In this document: positions 62,201-64,000 of the stretch, in pieces
How the letters are laid out: every line of letters begins with the position of its first letter
Position numbering within the stretch: position 1 is the stretch's first letter
Assembly (NCBI GenBank): GCA_014773175.1
Contig: VXCM01000052.1
Location: forward strand, 372,001 to 436,000
Direction: 5' to 3'
Origin: Lucifuga dentata
Lineage: Eukaryota; Chordata; Actinopteri; Ophidiiformes; Bythitidae
DNA: 64,000 nt
Notes under the pieces: model-generated
What the model saw: the letters and a program-made list of their open reading frames with translations, nothing else
Databases searched by the model: none
Told to the model about the DNA's origin: nothing
Program-made: the position numbers and the translations under genes

Positions 62201-64000
62201 AGGCAGCGGCACAGAGGGTAGTGGTGTCAGGCAGAGAGAACCACACCAGGCTGGAAGGTATGAAGCCCGACTGCCACTACCTTATTGAGATCCAGGCTTA
62301 CAACTCTGCGGGATACGGGCCAGCCAGCCAGCACTTCCAGATCCACACCAAGAGAGCTCGTATGTCATCATTTAAAGCAGCTCAGTACTAACTGATCAGC
62401 ATCAATCATTTCTATGAGAGAATATGCAGGTTTTTGATCATAGTGTAATTGTTCTCCTGCTTTTTTTGTTTACGTCTCTGTCACCAGCTCCAAGTCGACC
62501 TCCCAGAATAATAGGTAAAAGGTTAAAGGGCCAGTCAGTAAATATTGCCTGGGAACATGTGGAGCCCCTTGCCAATGAGGCATCAATAGATGGTTACAAA
62601 GTAAGTAGGGTTTTGGTCTTATCTTACTTTTTTTTGTCTTTCTTTTGTCTTAATTTTTTACAATTATAATATCCGTTGCCTTTATTCTTAATATGACTAT
62701 GTTGTTTGCTTTTATGTAGACACTATCATTAACATTCTCTCTGGTCAAACATCATGTGCTGGGAGCTTTCCCCTATACTATATTCCCTATATTGTTTATA
62801 CACATGTTTATACTGTGTGTACTGTAGGTGCTGTGCAGACAGGAGGGCCATTCCACCGGCACTCTGTACACAACCAGTAGGAGGTCCATAGACCTTCGCC
62901 TGCCTTCAAATGAGACCTATGTGGTGGAGGTCCGGGCACACACAGAGGGAGGGGACGGGGCTGTGGCACAAATCCAAATCCAAATTAAAGGTAATGCATA
63001 GATTCCATTTGCTTGTCTGCTGTATTCAGAATCCAGAATAAGATGGATTTTCCTTTTACTCCACCTTAAAATTGTGTTAAAACTAAAAAAATCCACAGGA
63101 TTTAACTGAATAAGTTGGACCTGTGTGTTGTTTTAGTTTCTGTTTTTGCTCAAGTGATACATTGCACAGAGGGCACTCATTTGGAGGGATGGCTGTATCT
63201 TAGATCACATTTTCAGTTCAGAGGGCAAAATCTACACAAACAAAAAAAACATATATGCTGCCTTCACATTGTTAAAATTTCACATCAGTTGAACAAAAAT
63301 AAAGAAAGCCTTCAGTCACCAAATCAGGCTTTAAAACCAGCGTTGAGGTGAGATTTTGTGAATGTTCATTCCTGGCCTGTCATTTGCTAGTGAGAGTATT
63401 CCAGGTTTAAAGTTATCATTTGTCATGGGCTAGGAGGTTCCCATGGGCCAGCACAGAGCTGTCACTTCAGGTTTCATACCTTAGATTGGAGGGCCGAGAT
63501 GGGAAACTCCACAGTCCATGACTAAAGCCTGGTGATAACCCACTGACTATATGCCCTCAACAGCGGATGGACTGACAGGCTGGCTGACTGACTAGAGAAG
63601 GTCTTAAGCCTCTGTAATTGATCTTGATGAGCTGAGGAAACCTCTCCTGTGGTTTTTGTTATCCCTTATCGTTCAGTCCAGACACACCTGACAGCTTGAT
63701 TTCACAGACCCGGGAATTTAAGCCATGGGGGATTTCAAATGCAGGGCACTGACAAATGGAGGGGCATTTAAGGTGATCTCCACACAGATGGGGTATAATA
63801 TCACACTTCACACAGCAAATATGGATGCTGGTTTGATGGATGAGAGTGAGGCTCTCAAGGGATCTGGAGTTCACTGTTGCAGCACGTCAAGTCAGCAGCC
63901 AGTTTGACTGTAAGACCAATTAATTTTTGAGCCAAAAATAACAGAGTTGCATCTCTCTGTCTCTCTTAGGTGGAAGTTCCACAGCTGCCCAGTGTCTCAG
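37322..64000 (+). CDS. cntn1: contactin-1 (23 coding exons in window, 3' end cut off)
   Basis: GPI-anchored Ig-superfamily neural adhesion protein. Exons from 37322 to 64000 join in frame into about 1007 codons (human protein 1018). In order: signal peptide (1-20), variable N-terminal linker (21-33), six Ig domains (about 34-602), four fibronectin III domains (602-998) and the start of the GPI-signal region. All twelve Ig cysteines are present (for example [17 protein letters not shown] in Ig1, [19 protein letters not shown] in Ig3, [15 protein letters not shown] in Ig6). Contactin-1 hallmarks include [38 protein letters not shown]-like [38 protein letters not shown] and [14 protein letters not shown]. 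Eleven N-glycosylation sequons are visible. Ig domains 1-4 form the horseshoe that binds neurofascin- or NrCAM-like partners; with Caspr, contactin-1 builds paranodal junctions. Every domain boundary falls at a phase-1 intron. CNTN3-6 are less similar. The a/b teleost copy is undetermined. Confidence 0.95.
37383..38653 (+). other. cntn1: cntn1 intron 2
   Basis: AT-rich intron with a poly-T run (38139-38161) and a perfect hairpin (38299-38333). No coding exon is seen between the signal-peptide exon and the microexon. Confidence 0.7.
38299..38333. repeat. perfect inverted repeat, 16-bp arms, 3-nt loop
   Basis: GAATGACAAAAAGCAC (38299-38314) pairs without mismatch with 38318-38333 across the loop TGT, in cntn1 intron 2, about 320 bases before the microexon. 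Confidence 0.95.
38654..38692 (+). CDS. cntn1: cntn1 exon 3: 39-base microexon
   Basis: TATTACAG|ATGC ... TATGCAG|GTAGGA bounds 39 bases that add 13 residues ([13 protein letters not shown]) between the signal peptide and Ig1. It has phase 1 on both sides, so skipping joins exon 2 (G) to exon 4 (AC) in frame. Human CNTN1 has a similarly placed alternatively used N-terminal segment of 11 residues, so cassette splicing is likely. The position and phase agree; the residues do not align. Confidence 0.75.
40992..41042. repeat. (CT)n microsatellite
   Basis: About 24 CT units in cntn1 intron 3. Confidence 0.9.
43369..43397. repeat. inverted repeat, 12-bp arms
   Basis: AAGAGGAGATTT pairs perfectly with AAATCTCCTCTT across 5 bases. 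It immediately precedes copy B of the dispersed repeat. Confidence 0.85.
43401..43515 (+). repeat. dispersed repeat, copy B
   Basis: AAACTAAAATACGGTTTATG ... CTGTCAGTAACATGTATGC ... TCGCTGGTATGTCCTTTAAG. The order of blocks is the same as at 33726-33840, with small indels. Confidence 0.7.
44456..44487. repeat. (CA)n microsatellite
   Basis: About 16 CA units in cntn1 intron 3. Confidence 0.9.
45190..45211 (+). repeat. cntn1: (GTTT)n repeat at exon-4 acceptor
   Basis: Five GTTT units sit about 10 bases upstream of the exon-4 acceptor and form most of its pyrimidine-rich tract. Confidence 0.85.
45222..45348 (+). CDS. cntn1: cntn1 exon 4: first half of Ig1
   Basis: 127 bases, phase 1 to 2, residues about 34-76. 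[18 protein letters not shown] is the contactin-1 Ig1 entry, and MNCHARA supplies the first Ig cysteine. The donor is AA|GTAACA, so the Lys codon is completed by the next exon. Confidence 0.95.
46290..46465 (+). CDS. cntn1: cntn1 exon 5: second half of Ig1
   Basis: 176 bases, phase 2 to 1, residues about 76-135. It carries the core Trp (KWRLNSKD), [11 protein letters not shown] and the second cysteine in [12 protein letters not shown]. Acceptor TTCTTGCAG, donor GTGAGT. Confidence 0.95.
46748..46843 (+). CDS. cntn1: cntn1 exon 6: first half of Ig2
   Basis: 96 bases, phase 1 to 1, residues about 135-167. Reads [18 protein letters not shown], then [11 protein letters not shown] with the first Ig2 cysteine. 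Confidence 0.93.
47892..48098 (+). CDS. cntn1: cntn1 exon 7: second half of Ig2
   Basis: 207 bases, phase 1 to 1, residues about 167-236. [27 protein letters not shown] and [11 protein letters not shown] are close to contactin-1. Ends in [10 protein letters not shown] before donor GTAAGT. Part of the partner-binding Ig1-4 horseshoe. Confidence 0.96.
49132..49231 (+). CDS. cntn1: cntn1 exon 8: first half of Ig3
   Basis: 100 bases, phase 1 to 2, residues about 236-269. [16 protein letters not shown], then [11 protein letters not shown], whose Asn is split across the intron. Acceptor CCTTCCAG, donor GTAAGC. Confidence 0.94.
49671..49852 (+). CDS. cntn1: cntn1 exon 9: second half of Ig3
   Basis: 182 bases, phase 2 to 1, residues about 269-330. 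[10 protein letters not shown] provides the core Trp and [14 protein letters not shown] the second cysteine. Acceptor CATTTCTAG, donor GTAGGA. Confidence 0.95.
50052..50176 (+). CDS. cntn1: cntn1 exon 10: first half of Ig4
   Basis: 125 bases, phase 1 to 0, residues about 330-371. [15 protein letters not shown] (one sequon), [19 protein letters not shown]. Confidence 0.95.
50721..50838 (+). CDS. cntn1: cntn1 exon 11: second half of Ig4
   Basis: 118 bases, phase 0 to 1, residues about 372-411. [17 protein letters not shown], then [13 protein letters not shown] with the second cysteine. Acceptor TTTCTCACAG. Confidence 0.95.
50972..51050 (+). repeat. 30-base direct duplication in cntn1 intron 11
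   Basis: ACTGGTCACTCACATAATAC plus ten more bases occurs at 50972-51001 and 51021-51050, separated by 19 A-rich bases. Confidence 0.9.
51136..51283 (+). CDS. cntn1: cntn1 exon 12: first half of Ig5
   Basis: 148 bases, phase 1 to 2, residues about 411-460. [33 protein letters not shown] and [12 protein letters not shown]; the last has a sequon and its Arg is split across the intron. Confidence 0.95.
51284..52840 (+). other. cntn1: cntn1 intron 12, with degenerate repeats
   Basis: A 1.56-kb intron. GTGTAGATCTGGATCC near 51522-51540 and a stretch at about 51655-51735 (GAAAAAGATAGTCTTAAAAC, then TTTCACCATTCATTCATAAG) resemble old fish retroelement fragments. Matches are weak and from memory. 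No coding sequence is supported. Confidence 0.4.
52841..52968 (+). CDS. cntn1: cntn1 exon 13: second half of Ig5
   Basis: 128 bases, phase 2 to 1, residues about 460-503. [37 protein letters not shown]. Two sequons. Acceptor TTTCCTCAG. Confidence 0.96.
53726..53898 (+). CDS. cntn1: cntn1 exon 14: first half of Ig6
   Basis: 173 bases, phase 1 to 0, residues about 503-560. [34 protein letters not shown] and [18 protein letters not shown]. The acceptor is CCCCAG at 53725; upstream in-frame sequence is intron. Confidence 0.95.
54456..54492. repeat. inverted repeat, 17-bp arms, one mismatch
   Basis: TTTTAAGTTTTCTGTAG pairs with 54476-54492 across the loop TAA, with one mismatch, in cntn1 intron 14. 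Confidence 0.9.
55177..55300 (+). CDS. cntn1: cntn1 exon 15: second half of Ig6
   Basis: 124 bases, phase 0 to 1, residues about 561-602. [40 protein letters not shown]. Two sequons. Ends at the Ig-to-fibronectin boundary. Confidence 0.95.
55882..55937. repeat. (TG)n microsatellite
   Basis: About 25 TG units with two TA interruptions. Confidence 0.95.
56178..56219. repeat. (GA)n microsatellite
   Basis: About 21 GA units. Confidence 0.95.
57908..58069 (+). CDS. cntn1: cntn1 exon 16: first half of FNIII-1
   Basis: 162 bases, phase 1 to 1, residues about 602-656. [11 protein letters not shown] is the contactin Ig-to-FNIII linker, followed by [18 protein letters not shown] with the core Trp. 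Confidence 0.95.
58404..58553 (+). CDS. cntn1: cntn1 exon 17: second half of FNIII-1
   Basis: 150 bases, phase 1 to 1, residues about 656-706. [17 protein letters not shown] with the core Tyr, then [14 protein letters not shown]. Confidence 0.95.
59148..59218 (+). CDS. cntn1: cntn1 exon 18: start of FNIII-2
   Basis: A 71-base exon, phase 1 to 0, residues about 706-729. [20 protein letters not shown], then WT before donor GTAAGT. The Gly-rich [10 protein letters not shown] is typical of contactins. Confidence 0.95.
59570..59772 (+). mobile_element. fish RTE-type retroelement 3' fragment
   Basis: CCTGATCTGCACCAAAATTA, CCAAGTTTTGTCAAAATTGA and TTTTTGAGTAATCCTGC, then an AAAAAC-rich tail, match the order of a common fish non-LTR element 3' end (ATCtGCACCAAAATTtAA ... 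GTTTCATGGAAATCGG ... TTTTTGcGTAATCCTGC, then CAAA repeats). Assignment is from memory and the family name is not certain. It lies in cntn1 intron 18. Confidence 0.5.
60387..60621 (+). CDS. cntn1: cntn1 exon 19: remainder of FNIII-2
   Basis: 235 bases, phase 0 to 1, residues about 730-808. [36 protein letters not shown] and [18 protein letters not shown]. Acceptor TCACTAG, donor GTAAGC. Confidence 0.96.
61457..61488. repeat. perfect inverted repeat, 14-bp arms, 4-nt loop
   Basis: TCACTCAGTGATGC and its exact complement (61475-61488) flank TTAG, in cntn1 intron 19. Confidence 0.95.
61724..61827 (+). CDS. cntn1: cntn1 exon 20: first half of FNIII-3
   Basis: 104 bases, phase 1 to 0, residues about 808-842. 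[32 protein letters not shown]. Confidence 0.94.
62170..62359 (+). CDS. cntn1: cntn1 exon 21: second half of FNIII-3
   Basis: 190 bases, phase 0 to 1, residues about 843-906. [24 protein letters not shown] (sequon), [17 protein letters not shown]. Confidence 0.95.
62488..62600 (+). CDS. cntn1: cntn1 exon 22: first half of FNIII-4
   Basis: 113 bases, phase 1 to 0, residues about 906-943. [34 protein letters not shown]. Donor GTAAGT. Confidence 0.94.
62828..62990 (+). CDS. cntn1: cntn1 exon 23: second half of FNIII-4
   Basis: 163 bases, phase 0 to 1, residues about 944-998. [34 protein letters not shown], then AQIQIQIK. The acceptor CTGTAG lacks a long pyrimidine tract but is the only one giving this frame. 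Confidence 0.93.
62991..63969 (+). other. cntn1: cntn1 intron 23
   Basis: A 1-kb intron with no recognised exon, repeat family or gene. It ends in a CT-rich tract (CTCTGTCTCTCTTAG) before the final visible exon. Confidence 0.75.
63970..64000 (+). CDS. cntn1: cntn1 exon 24 (partial): start of GPI-signal region
   Basis: Begins G|GT GGA AGT TCC ... giving [11 protein letters not shown] before the window ends. Small residues (GGSS) right after the last FNIII domain fit a GPI attachment site, with the hydrophobic tail still to come. Assignment of the attachment residue is inference. The stop codon and 3'UTR lie beyond base 64000. Confidence 0.8.
   Translation, partial: MEVPQLPSVS

Noticed and set aside
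37322..64000. Identification as another contactin (CNTN2-6)
   Set aside because: The Ig1 entry, [13 protein letters not shown], Ig5 RPKAAPKP and GPPGPPGG linker fit contactin-1 best; the other contactins differ at these places in memory. A database search would settle it.
1..64000. CRISPR array, phage, operon or toxin system
   Set aside because: No spaced direct repeats, no bacterial gene density or ribosome-binding pattern. The window is vertebrate DNA with spliced genes.

Overview
The window is nuclear DNA of a bony fish, very probably a teleost. It carries intron-rich vertebrate neural genes with GT-AG splicing, abundant CA/GA/CT microsatellites, LINE tails ending in (GATA)n or (TATCT)n as seen in fish genomes, and small Tc1/mariner-type elements. 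It is a draft assembly with one 87-base gap and nine single-N joins. I see no prokaryotic, phage or CRISPR content and no embedded unfamiliar gene system.

Two neural cell-adhesion genes lie head to tail on the + strand. (1) Positions 167-4639 hold the last four visible coding exons of nrcam, an L1-family protein: the end of the last fibronectin III domain, the transmembrane helix, and the cytoplasmic tail with the ankyrin motif FIGQY and a C-terminal SFV. A 3'UTR of about 1.85 kb follows, with AATAAA signals near 6476-6485. (2) After about 4 kb of intergenic DNA, a CpG-rich stretch ending in a good splice donor (10677) is the best candidate for a non-coding first exon of cntn1 (contactin-1). 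Intron 1 would be about 26.6 kb. The signal peptide lies in exon 2 (ATG at 37322), followed by a 39-base microexon and then 20 exons that encode six Ig domains and four fibronectin III domains at two exons per domain. The GPI-signal exon is cut off at base 64000. About 1007 codons of cntn1 are present, against 1018 residues for human contactin-1, so only the last C-terminal residues are missing.

The two genes suit each other functionally. NrCAM is a transmembrane axonal and nodal adhesion molecule that binds ankyrin. Contactin-1 is a GPI-anchored axonal and paranodal adhesion molecule, and contactins and L1-family proteins bind each other in cis and trans. From memory, the same pairing exists for human NFASC-CNTN2 (1q32) and CHL1-CNTN6-CNTN4 (3p26), whereas human NRCAM and CNTN1 lie on different chromosomes. 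This window therefore appears to preserve an ancestral linkage.

Non-coding DNA makes up more than 90% of the window. Notable items are a pogo/Tigger-like DNA element with TA target duplication (27703-28459), a palindromic MITE in an nrcam intron, LINE tails, a two-copy dispersed repeat shared by cntn1 introns 1 and 3, and an unexpected number of near-perfect short-loop inverted repeats. Sequence alone cannot say whether these genes are the a or b teleost duplicates.
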